From Chloroflexota bacterium (lineage in GTDB: Bacteria > Chloroflexota > Anaerolineae > Anaerolineales > Anaerolineaceae), in contig JAKQFH010000012.1 of assembly GCA_029556265.1 (NCBI GenBank), forward strand, positions 1-64,000: a stretch of DNA of 64,000 nt, written 5' to 3'. A model generated the notes under the pieces. It ran no database searches, had not been told where the DNA came from, and saw nothing but the letters and a program-made list of their open reading frames with translations. Made by a program: the position numbers and the translations under genes. This document shows positions 52,480 through 60,872 of the stretch, one piece after another (positions within the stretch are counted from its first letter, which is position 1; the number at the start of each line of letters is the position of its first letter).

Positions 52480-54729
52480 ATGAGCGCACCAGACCTATTT
52501 GACTCGCTGCAAGCTCCCTTTATCGCCGGCAGCGACCGCCCAATCACAGGGCTTCCTCTGGACCGCTTCCTGCCTCCCTATTATCCGGGCGCGGCGCTGA
52601 ACTGGATCAGCTCCCGCGCGGAGACTTCCAGTTGGGTTTTGGACCCATTTGGAAACGACCCATTCAGCGCGCTGGAACTAGCCCGGGCTGGTTTCAGGGT
52701 GCTCGTCGCCGCGAATAACCCCATCCCGGCGTTTATCCTGGAAATAATGGCATCCTCCCCGTCGGTCGCGGAAGTGGGCGAGGCAGTTTTAGCCCTGGCA
52801 AATTCCCGCATGAGCGACGGCAGCCGCCTGGAAGATTACCTGAATTCCTTCTACCTGCTGCCCTGCCCCCAATGTGGAGGGCAGGCTGAAGTCACCGGCT
52901 TTATCTGGTCTGAGGAACGCCCGGAGCCGGTCAGCATGCAATGGCTGTGCCAGCGCTGCCAAAAGAGCGGTGAGCTTCTGGGCAGCTCAGAAGCTTATCA
53001 ACATCTGCGGCCTCTGCCCTCATACCCCCTGCACCGCTCCAGGGCTTTGGAGCTGGTTGCCAGCCTGGACGACCCACTGCGTCCGGTCATGGAAGAAGTG
53101 GTGCGCTTCTATTCTCCGCGAGCGCTCATTCTCTTGCAAATCCTCCTCAACAAAATTAACGCGCCTGATTTTCCCGAACGTCAGCAGAAAATTCTGCAAG
53201 CGCTCTTCCTCACGACCGCCGATCAGATGAATCAGCTCTGGACTTATCCCCTCGGGCGCAACCGTCCGCGCCAGCTTCTCCGCCCGCCAAGCTGGCAAGA
53301 AACGCACCCCTGGCAAGCCTTCCTGCGTTCCCGGGCGCTCTGGCAGACCGACTTGCCTCCGGTGACTCTGCGCGGCTGGCCGGATTTGCCCCCGCAGAAA
53401 GGCGGCATCAGCCTCTTTCACGGGCGCTTGCGCGAGCTTAATCCCCTGCCCGACCCCCGCTTGATGACGCTGGTATACGCGTCTTTGCCGCGCAGAAACC
53501 AGGCATATTGGAATCTCAGCGGTCTTTGGTCTGGTTGGTTGTGGGGTAAGGAAAGCGTGAACCCGCTCCGACACAGCTTGCTGCGGCAGCGTTATGATTG
53601 GACATGGCATTCCCAGGCGCTGGCGAAAGTTTTAACTCAACTGCCGGGCCTGGTACAGCCGCAAACCCCGATTCTGCTGCAAATTGGCGAATTGGACGGA
53701 CTTTTCCTGATTGCCGGCATTCTGGCTGGTCAGGCAGCCGGTTTGCGCCTGCTCAACTGCGCTTCGGACGGCAGCCAGGATACCCTGCAGTGCCTGTGGG
53801 GCATTGGTGGTCTGCCGGCTGGCTCCAGCCAGGGCAATCTTGCCGCGGCAGCCTCTGAAGCGGCGCGAGCCCACCTTACCGAACGTGGGGAACCAGCCAA
53901 TTATCTGTCTTTGCTGACCCACATCGTGGTTTCTGTTCATCAACAAGGCTTGCTCAGTTCCCCGCCGGGGAAGACTCTGAACGACCATCAGGAAGAATTG
54001 GAAGCCTGTCTGGCAGATACCGATACGTTTGTTCGCTTTAACCCGGGGATTGCCCCGGATACGGGGTTGTACTGGCTGCGGCAGCCTCTGATTGAGTACA
54101 CACCCACCGCTGAGCGCCTGGAAACCGCTCTGCTGCAGCTCCTGCGCGCCAAACCAGACCCCACGCCAGAAGTCGTCAGGCAGACTGCCAACCAAAGCTG
54201 CCCGGGGCTGCTTACACCTGAAAGTGAGCTGGTTGATGCCGTCATGGCGGCTTATGCAGACCGCCTGCCCGATAGTCAGCCCGGCTGGCTGCTGCGCGCG
54301 CGGGAAGCACCCCAAATCCGCGAGAAAGACCTGCTGGAAATCCGCGTGATACTGGAACAGCTTGCCGCCCGGCTCGATTACAGCCTGCAGATCAGCACCG
54401 AAGCAATTCACTGGGTCAGTCGTTCGGGCAGCGTGGCGCATAGTTTTTTCCCATTGCTGAGCGCCTGCGTCAGCCCGCTGCTGCGCTTATTCAGCCGCAC
54501 GCCCGGGCAGAAGTATTTCGTCATCCCCGCCAGTCGTTCAAACCTGGTTTCTTACCGGCTGAAGCGGGATCCAAATCTGCAGCTGCTGTGCGGCGAAAGC
54601 TGGCATTTTGTAAAATTCCGCCAGATTAGAAATCTGAAAGAAGATATGCTGCTCACCCGCGAAACCTTCGCGGAGCGCGTCCTCGAAGACCCGCCGGAAT
54701 ATCAGCGCGCCCAACTCAGCTTATTCTGA
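52480..54729 (+). CDS. degenerate zinc-ribbon DNA-methylase-like protein (COG1743-like), probably non-catalytic
   Basis: 749 residues, AGGAAAGG upstream. The N-terminal part resembles SAM-dependent DNA methylases of the DUF1156/COG1743 group: an early PLDRFLPPYYP, then WVLDPFGNDPFSALELARAG (DPFG at 55-58 replaces DPFaGsG) and VAANNPIPAFIL in the place of the D-x-NP motif. A zinc ribbon follows (Cys129, Cys132, Cys157, Cys160), also as in that group. The segment near YASLPRRNQAYWNLSGLW matches the region after the catalytic DPPY in relatives, but the DPPY itself is missing. It therefore looks like a methylase fold that lost both SAM-binding and catalytic residues. No signal peptide. Relation to the co-oriented glucosidase is unclear. 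Confidence 0.6.
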   Translation: MSAPDLFDSLQAPFIAGSDRPITGLPLDRFLPPYYPGAALNWISSRAETSSWVLDPFGNDPFSALELARAGFRVLVAANNPIPAFILEIMASSPSVAEVGEAVLALANSRMSDGSRLEDYLNSFYLLPCPQCGGQAEVTGFIWSEERPEPVSMQWLCQRCQKSGELLGSSEAYQHLRPLPSYPLHRSRALELVASLDDPLRPVMEEVVRFYSPRALILLQILLNKINAPDFPERQQKILQALFLTTADQMNQLWTYPLGRNRPRQLLRPPSWQETHPWQAFLRSRALWQTDLPPVTLRGWPDLPPQKGGISLFHGRLRELNPLPDPRLMTLVYASLPRRNQAYWNLSGLWSGWLWGKESVNPLRHSLLRQRYDWTWHSQALAKVLTQLPGLVQPQTPILLQIGELDGLFLIAGILAGQAAGLRLLNCASDGSQDTLQCLWGIGGLPAGSSQGNLAAAASEAARAHLTERGEPANYLSLLTHIVVSVHQQGLLSSPPGKTLNDHQEELEACLADTDTFVRFNPGIAPDTGLYWLRQPLIEYTPTAERLETALLQLLRAKPDPTPEVVRQTANQSCPGLLTPESELVDAVMAAYADRLPDSQPGWLLRAREAPQIREKDLLEIRVILEQLAARLDYSLQISTEAIHWVSRSGSVAHSFFPLLSACVSPLLRLFSRTPGQKYFVIPASRSNLVSYRLKRDPNLQLLCGESWHFVKFRQIRNLKEDMLLTRETFAERVLEDPPEYQRAQLSLF

Positions 54730-54750
54730 TCCTGCGGGCTGCTTCCCTCT

Positions 54751-57700
54751 TTATGGCGTTTCATCGGGAGGGGGCGTTGGCTCGCCCGGGGTCGGCGTCG
54801 GCGGCGGTACGGGCGTATCGAGCGGAGGTGTCGGCGTTGGGGTTGGCAGCTCGGTAGGGGTTGGGGTAGGCGTCGGTACGGTCAGATGCAGCCTGAACTT
54901 CTTTTCGACTTGGGTGTCTGCCGTGCTGCGCATCCGGATGCGCACCGTCACCAGTTCAGCGGTGATTCCGCTCAAATCCCAGGTGTAAATTTCCTGGGCT
55001 GAGCGCACCGGTGTTTTCTCCCAATCCACAAGCGTCTTCCACTCATTGGGCTTCTCACCTTCTCCCCAATCAATCTTAAATTCTTTGAAGTTCGCGGTAG
55101 CATCAATGACGCCCACAATCTTGAACGGATTTTCGCTGATGGTACCGCCGTCCGTGAGCGTGACCATATCGATAATCGCCCGGGGGTCATCCGCGCGGCA
55201 TTCCCTTTCCGGCAAAATCACAAAAGGATCCGGGAAGCCGTAATCCCGCGCCCAGTTCTGACCCTGTTCGGTATTCTTCAGCCAGTTGATTGCGTCTTTG
55301 TCGCTGACGTTGACGACCAATTGCTCCTTGGCAAAGTCGGAGCAAGCTGCTGAGGCCCGCAGTCCGGTCCATCCATCTATTTGAACCATTTTCCACAGGT
55401 CATGCTCCTTGGTGGCAGGCAGCTGGTCAGACGCGAAGATTTCAGTCCGCTGCCTAGGGCAGTATTCCGAAGGCTCCGTGCCGGAGACTGAACAGATGGT
55501 CCGCGTTACCACATCCTGCGGTTGAGAGAAGGGTGTGGCGGCTCCGCCTTTCAGCAAATTAATCCCGCCTTCCATCACCCGCGCCCAGATAGGCGCCGCG
55601 CCGCTGATGCCGGTGGTGTTGACCATCGGGGAATAATCCGCGTTGCCCACCCATACGCCCACCACCAGATCAGGCGTGTAGCCGAGGGTCCAATTATCGC
55701 GGAAATCGTTGGTGGTACCAGTCTTAGCCGCCACATCGAAGGGCAGGTTCAGAATAGAATCCCTGCCAAACATCGGAGCGCGCGCGTCGGCATCCGAGAG
55801 GATGGAGGTAATCAGGTAGGCGTGCGCCGCGCGCACCACCTGGTCGCCCTCAGGGGGCTTATATTCAAACACAACTTTGCCGGTATAGTCCACGACTTTG
55901 GTCACCGCCACAGGCGCCACGCGTTTGCCTTCATTCGCGAGCACCGAATAAGCGCCGGTCAGTTGCAGCAGGCTCACTTCTCCGCCGCCGAGCGTGAGCG
56001 AGAGGCCGTAATCTTCCCGGGAGAAGCTGGTGATGCCCAGCCGCTTTGCCATTGCGATGAAGCCGTCCTCGGTGCTCGTGTTCGGGTCGTCGTAGATACC
56101 CACATAGTACAAAGCTTTCACAGCCGGAATGTTATAGGAGTTCGCCAGCGCGGAGCGTACCGTGACCGGTCCATGAAAACGTCCGTCATAATTGACGGGC
56201 TCATAAGGAGCGCTGGGGTCATCCGCCCGCCCGGAGGGTGGGAAAGAAACCGGCACGTCCCAAATCAGGGTAGCCGGCGTCCAGTCTTTCTCGAAAGCAG
56301 CCAGATAAGTTATCGGTTTGATGGAGGAGCCTGGCTGGCGCGTTTCTGTCAGCGCCATATTTACCTGACCGCTGATAGCTTCGTTGTAGAAATCCGCCGA
56401 GCCAACCATCGCCAGGATTTCGCCGGTTTTCGGGTCCAGCGCGACAACCGCGCCGTTTGTGGCATTGTTCCCGGTCATCGTCGCCAGCTGTTCCCGCACC
56501 GCGTTTTGGGCAAGCTCTTGCAAGTTGGGGTCCAGCGTGGTGTAAATTGTGAAGCCGGAATGGTAGATGGTTTGCGGGTCGTATTGGCTTTCCAACAGCG
56601 ATTGGATATAAACCACCCAATGCGGGAAGCGCATACTGTTGGTGTTTTGGGTGAAGTTGTAAGCCTCCAACGTATCCGCCGCGTTCAACGCGTCGTTGGC
56701 GCTGACACAGACCTTGTCAAGATTCTTGCCGATAAAAATGCAGTTTTTCTCACTGCTGAGTTCATAAATCAGAACCAGGACGGTTTTATTGCGCGTTAGG
56801 GTCGCTGCGCGGTTGTTATAAATGTCGTAAATTGCCGGCGATTGCGGCAGCCCCGCCAAAAAAGATGCCTGCCAAAGTTGTAAATCCGCGGCAGTGGTGT
56901 TGAAGTAGGTTTCCGCGGCAGCCTCAATCCCGTAGGCGAGGTTGCCGTAGAAAATTTCGTTCAGGTAGAGCTCCAGCACTTCTTCCTTGCTGTATCGGCG
57001 CGTAATTTCAGCCGCCAGGATGATTTCCCGCGCCTTGCGGTCGTAAGACTGCTCAAAGCGTTCCTCACGCAGCAGCAGCATGCGCGCCAATTGCTGGGTG
57101 ATAGTAGACCCCCCGGAAACAATTTCGCCGGAGGTGTAATTCATCCACAGCGCCCGGGCCAGCGCCATCAGGTCAAAGCCTGGGTGATTGTAGAATTCTT
57201 TATCTTCGGTTGCGATAGTCGCGGCAATCAGATAGGGTGAAATTTTTTCGAGCGGCACGTAGGTGCGCTTACCCGCGTTGGGGTCATTGATTTCGAATAG
57301 AATGTTGCCGTTGCGGTCGAGGATGCGCGTGGTCTCAAATTGCGAGGCGCGCGACCGCAGCTCCGCCACGCTTGGCAGCGTGGACGCGATGCGAAAATAC
57401 TGCACGCCAACAAAAAGCATGCCCACGAAAATCAGCGCCAGCAACCCAAACAAAACAGGCAGAAGCACCCGGGTGGGTTTCTTTTTCACTGGTTCAGTTG
57501 GGGCGGTTTTGCCCCGCGCGGAGGGGTGAGGGGTTCGCCCAGCGCCCGCGCGCGGCGGGCTCGCTTTCGGGGTGCCCCGGGCCACGTCAAACCCGGCGCT
57601 CTGCTGCTGCGAGAAGGCCGACGGAGCAAGCTGCGTGGCTCCCGGGTCGGTCTCGGTCACTTTTTTAATAGGCAGCGGCTGGGCCTGGGGCGCCATGGGA

Positions 57701-58329
57701 GGGGCAGCGAAATCGGGGGGGATGGTGGGAATGTTGTCTTGCGAAGCGGCGCCTGTCTGACGGTTGGGAGGAATCCAGCCACCGCCTGGTTTAGTCATCC
57801 GGATATTTTCGTCGGGTTTTCGCGAAGGAACCGGCTTGACCCACGCCCCGGAAAAGTAATCCGCGCGGGTTTGCGCTGGAACGGGTGGTTTTGGCGCGGG
57901 GCTGCCCGCTTTTTCATCAAACTTGGCGATTTCCTCAAACCAACCGGCGACAGCGCGGGTATCAGGCTGCGTGATGTCAATCGGTTGGGTCTTTTCCTGC
58001 TTCGTTTCGCTGTTTTGGGTTTGTTCGGGCTCCGCGGCGGTCTGGTTCTCGCCCTCTTGTGGGGTGCTCAAGCGGAGCGTTTGAGCGTTTTCCGGTTCTT
58101 CCGCCATCTGCTCTGGCAGCCTCGCGGAAGGATGCGTTTCTTCATCCGGCAGTTCCTGCGCGGGCGGGTTTGAAGCTGAAGTCGGCAAAGCCGCCGGCGT
58201 GGTATCGTCCAGCGCGCCCTGCCCGGAAGACGCGGACGCGTTTTCCGGGTTGTCGAAGTCTTGAAAAGAATTCAGCTCGCCAAAGCTATCTCGTTCGGAA
58301 TCGTCCGAAGCAGCGTTAGTATTCATCAT
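54751..58329 (-). CDS. class A penicillin-binding protein with long cytoplasmic disordered region
   Basis: 1192 residues. About 285 N-terminal residues are low-complexity (Pro/Gln/Glu/Ser-rich) and cytoplasmic, followed by a membrane helix (288-310). The GT51 transglycosylase contains EDKEFYNHPG (Glu376). The transpeptidase has SSIK (Ser668 nucleophile, Lys671), SYN in ALANSYNIPAV, and KTGT (Lys869). A further beta-type domain (about 1020-1145) and a Thr/Pro-rich tail end the protein. It polymerises glycan strands and cross-links peptidoglycan outside the membrane. Start at the first of two adjacent ATGs, with GGGAGAAG upstream. The N-terminal region is far longer than in typical PBP1a. Confidence 0.94.
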   Translation of the reverse strand: MMNTNAASDDSERDSFGELNSFQDFDNPENASASSGQGALDDTTPAALPTSASNPPAQELPDEETHPSARLPEQMAEEPENAQTLRLSTPQEGENQTAAEPEQTQNSETKQEKTQPIDITQPDTRAVAGWFEEIAKFDEKAGSPAPKPPVPAQTRADYFSGAWVKPVPSRKPDENIRMTKPGGGWIPPNRQTGAASQDNIPTIPPDFAAPPMAPQAQPLPIKKVTETDPGATQLAPSAFSQQQSAGFDVARGTPKASPPRAGAGRTPHPSARGKTAPTEPVKKKPTRVLLPVLFGLLALIFVGMLFVGVQYFRIASTLPSVAELRSRASQFETTRILDRNGNILFEINDPNAGKRTYVPLEKISPYLIAATIATEDKEFYNHPGFDLMALARALWMNYTSGEIVSGGSTITQQLARMLLLREERFEQSYDRKAREIILAAEITRRYSKEEVLELYLNEIFYGNLAYGIEAAAETYFNTTAADLQLWQASFLAGLPQSPAIYDIYNNRAATLTRNKTVLVLIYELSSEKNCIFIGKNLDKVCVSANDALNAADTLEAYNFTQNTNSMRFPHWVVYIQSLLESQYDPQTIYHSGFTIYTTLDPNLQELAQNAVREQLATMTGNNATNGAVVALDPKTGEILAMVGSADFYNEAISGQVNMALTETRQPGSSIKPITYLAAFEKDWTPATLIWDVPVSFPPSGRADDPSAPYEPVNYDGRFHGPVTVRSALANSYNIPAVKALYYVGIYDDPNTSTEDGFIAMAKRLGITSFSREDYGLSLTLGGGEVSLLQLTGAYSVLANEGKRVAPVAVTKVVDYTGKVVFEYKPPEGDQVVRAAHAYLITSILSDADARAPMFGRDSILNLPFDVAAKTGTTNDFRDNWTLGYTPDLVVGVWVGNADYSPMVNTTGISGAAPIWARVMEGGINLLKGGAATPFSQPQDVVTRTICSVSGTEPSEYCPRQRTEIFASDQLPATKEHDLWKMVQIDGWTGLRASAACSDFAKEQLVVNVSDKDAINWLKNTEQGQNWARDYGFPDPFVILPERECRADDPRAIIDMVTLTDGGTISENPFKIVGVIDATANFKEFKIDWGEGEKPNEWKTLVDWEKTPVRSAQEIYTWDLSGITAELVTVRIRMRSTADTQVEKKFRLHLTVPTPTPTPTELPTPTPTPPLDTPVPPPTPTPGEPTPPPDETP

Positions 58330-58475
58330 CAGGTCTTCTCCCTTGGCGTTATTGTAGCATAAAGGTTATTAACCCTTAAACGCTGGCATGAGGCCTGATG
58401 TTCCCCCGGCTTTCTTCACCAGCACCCCAATTTACCACCTCGCGGGATAATAAGCCTTCGGCGGTTTGCGTGTGG

Positions 58476-58484
58476 TGCTAAAAT
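58476..58484 (+). promoter_or_regulatory. extended -10 of a probably leaderless glycosidase gene
   Basis: TGC followed by TAAAAT (58479-58484), 7 bases before the ATG at 58492. No Shine-Dalgarno is present. Confidence 0.55.
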
Positions 58485-58491
58485 ACACCTG

Positions 58492-60843
58492 ATGAGCACG
58501 GGCCCTTTCTTTAATACCGACCCAATCCTTCTCACGCTGGCGGCGGATCAGCGCTTTGGCCCGCTAAACCCTGAGCTCGACGCCGTCTGGCAGATTAAGC
58601 TCAAACCGAACGGACCGCTTGCGTTGGAAACGAACTTTGGGCTGCGGGTGGAACGTTTCCGGATTTTTCCTGTCTTTCTGGTGAACAATAAAGCCGTCAC
58701 CGAGATCGGCGCTTTCCTTTCGCCTCCGCGCGTGGATCTCATCCGTTCCAATTATGTCAGCCTCAGCTGCTCTCCCGCCGCGGGGCTGCAGGCACGCTGC
58801 GAATTCTGGGCCGCCTGGAGCGACACGCTCCTCTCACGCGTCTCTCTCACGAACACCGGTTCGTCACCAATAAACCTCGGCATACAATCCGCGGCGGATT
58901 TGCGTCCGCGGGAAGGTATTCAGGGAATGAACGCCGCCGTCCGGGGATATCAGCCTTACCTGCTGGGCAGCAGCGGCAGTTTGTTTGTGGCAGCCGCCCA
59001 CGCGGACGACGCGCGAGTGGTGTTCAGCCCCTACCCGGCTTTGCAGCAAACAATGGAAATCGCGCCGGGCGGCACGTTCACCATTCGGCTGCGCTGCTGC
59101 ACGGGCATGGACGCGAGCGCTCTGGAAGCAAAACTTTTTGAACCCCATCCGGATAATTGGGACGCGCAAATTGCCCGCCTCGCCTTGCGCCACCAGGCAG
59201 ATTTGCTGCGCGTGAGCACCCCAAACCCGGAGTGGGACGCCGTTTTCCTCTCTGCTCAAAATCAAGCTTTCCAGCTGTTGGCGCGGTCTGAACGCGAACC
59301 AGACCTGCCCTTCTATCTTGAGCGGCGCAGCCCGGAACAAAGCTTCGCGGAGCATGCTGACGGGAACAACGCGTTAACTGTGCTGCAGCCGCCTTTTAAT
59401 GCCCTGTCTCTGTATCAGCTTACCCAGGTGCTCTTGCCAACCCAAGCCCAGACTGCCGCAAAGATTTTTTCCGGCAGGATTAACAGTCTCCCAGACTGCT
59501 CCAGGTTGCCGGGAAATTACCGCGTTGTACTTCCCTTTCCCTGTCTGTGCGCCAACGCGCTGAGTATCTTTCTGCAAACCCGCGACCACGACTTTCTTAA
59601 ATCCGTTTACTCGCGGCTGCGCCGCTACACGCTGACCTGGTTTGATAAAGACCACGACCTGGACCGCGACGGTTTGCCGGAATGGCTGACTATCTCGCAA
59701 ACTGGCTGGCACAACCACCCCAGCTTTAATTTTCTCAACCCACATGGGTTATTCACCTGGATAGCCGCTGTCGAAAACCTGGGCTTATGTCAGCTGCTGG
59801 CCCGGGAGTTGGACGCGCTGGAACAAATCGCGCGGGCCTTGAACGACCTGGAAACCAGCACGGTCGCGCAATCCCTCAGCCATCGGTTGGCCGACAGCCT
59901 GGATAAAATCCGAAAAAAATTGCCAGAGGCCTCTTGCTGGGATCGGGATACCCACCTGTCCACGCCCCACAGCGTGTTCTTTGAGGGCGCGTTCTCAGAT
60001 ATCCCGCGCGGGATTCACCTCAACCCGGCCAGCCGCGTGAACATTAAACTGATTTTCAGCGCCTCTGTCAGCAAGCCGGCCTGCGTCTGCCTGCGCGGCA
60101 CGGACGCTGCCGGAAAAATGCTGGAGGAGCGGGTTGACGCGAGCGAAATCTTACGCCTGGCGGACTGCCTGGCGCTAACCAGCAATTCGGTCTTCTCCCG
60201 CCTCGAGAGCGTCAGCGCGCCAGACCTGGACGGACAGACCTGGACCCAACTTTACGCAGCAGACCTGACCCTGCGGGACGTGGGTTGGTTTTTGGCCTGG
60301 GAAGCCTCCCCCCCTCCGGAGGAAAGCCCGGAGAGGCGCCAAACCAACGGCGAAGACCCATTCCAGGCTTATCCATTTGGGCTGCCGGAATATTTTGGCA
60401 GGGCTGATGAAAATGACGGTCCCCAACTGGTCAACCCCGCATGGAACACCTTGGTTTTGGAAGGTCTGATTCAGCGCGGGGATAAACGATCCGCGTGCGC
60501 CTTATTTGCCAGCCTGATGCGCGGCGCGGCAGGGGTGCTGCGCGGCGAACATGCCTCGTTTGAAGCCTGGAAGAGTTTGGATAATCTGCCGGCTGGAACT
60601 CGCGGCGCGGCAGCCGGGCTTGTTCCTTTGCAAGCCTTTCTGGACCTGGTGGGTGTGCGCATCCTGGCGCCGGATAAAGTTCAAATCAGCGGCGAGTATC
60701 CTTTTGATTGGCCCTTAACCCTGCGCTATCAGGGTCTGGAAATAACCCGTTCTGGAAAAAACAGCACTATTACCCTGCCGGATGGCACGGTCTGTCACCA
60801 TTTTGGCAGCCAGACCAAGACTTTTCAACCCGAAAGAGACTGA
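58492..60843 (+). CDS. six-hairpin glycosidase-like protein (MGH1/GH63/GH37-like), cytosolic
   Basis: 783 residues, no signal peptide. The N-terminal ~230 residues are beta-rich (VVFSPYPALQQTMEIAPGG), and the C-terminal part is an (alpha/alpha)6-barrel-like catalytic region. Features include YTLTWFDKDHDLDRDGLPEW (an acidic D-LDRDGLPEW motif also seen in GH63/MGH1 and amylo-alpha-1,6-glucosidase-like enzymes), QTGWHNHPSF, VNPAWNTLVLEGL and GEHASFEAWKS. The family cleaves alpha-glucosides or mannosylglycerate-like compounds, and the substrate here is unknown. The nearby GH13 enzyme suggests alpha-glucan use but the two are not in one operon. It starts with a leaderless-type promoter. Confidence 0.7.
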   Translation: MSTGPFFNTDPILLTLAADQRFGPLNPELDAVWQIKLKPNGPLALETNFGLRVERFRIFPVFLVNNKAVTEIGAFLSPPRVDLIRSNYVSLSCSPAAGLQARCEFWAAWSDTLLSRVSLTNTGSSPINLGIQSAADLRPREGIQGMNAAVRGYQPYLLGSSGSLFVAAAHADDARVVFSPYPALQQTMEIAPGGTFTIRLRCCTGMDASALEAKLFEPHPDNWDAQIARLALRHQADLLRVSTPNPEWDAVFLSAQNQAFQLLARSEREPDLPFYLERRSPEQSFAEHADGNNALTVLQPPFNALSLYQLTQVLLPTQAQTAAKIFSGRINSLPDCSRLPGNYRVVLPFPCLCANALSIFLQTRDHDFLKSVYSRLRRYTLTWFDKDHDLDRDGLPEWLTISQTGWHNHPSFNFLNPHGLFTWIAAVENLGLCQLLARELDALEQIARALNDLETSTVAQSLSHRLADSLDKIRKKLPEASCWDRDTHLSTPHSVFFEGAFSDIPRGIHLNPASRVNIKLIFSASVSKPACVCLRGTDAAGKMLEERVDASEILRLADCLALTSNSVFSRLESVSAPDLDGQTWTQLYAADLTLRDVGWFLAWEASPPPEESPERRQTNGEDPFQAYPFGLPEYFGRADENDGPQLVNPAWNTLVLEGLIQRGDKRSACALFASLMRGAAGVLRGEHASFEAWKSLDNLPAGTRGAAAGLVPLQAFLDLVGVRILAPDKVQISGEYPFDWPLTLRYQGLEITRSGKNSTITLPDGTVCHHFGSQTKTFQPERD

Positions 60844-60872
60844 GCTCTCTCCACCACAAGCCCGAAGAAGCG

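Noticed and set aside
55522-56799. Long open frame (425 codons) on the plus strand
   Set aside because: Antisense to the transpeptidase domain of the class A PBP; no family resemblance.
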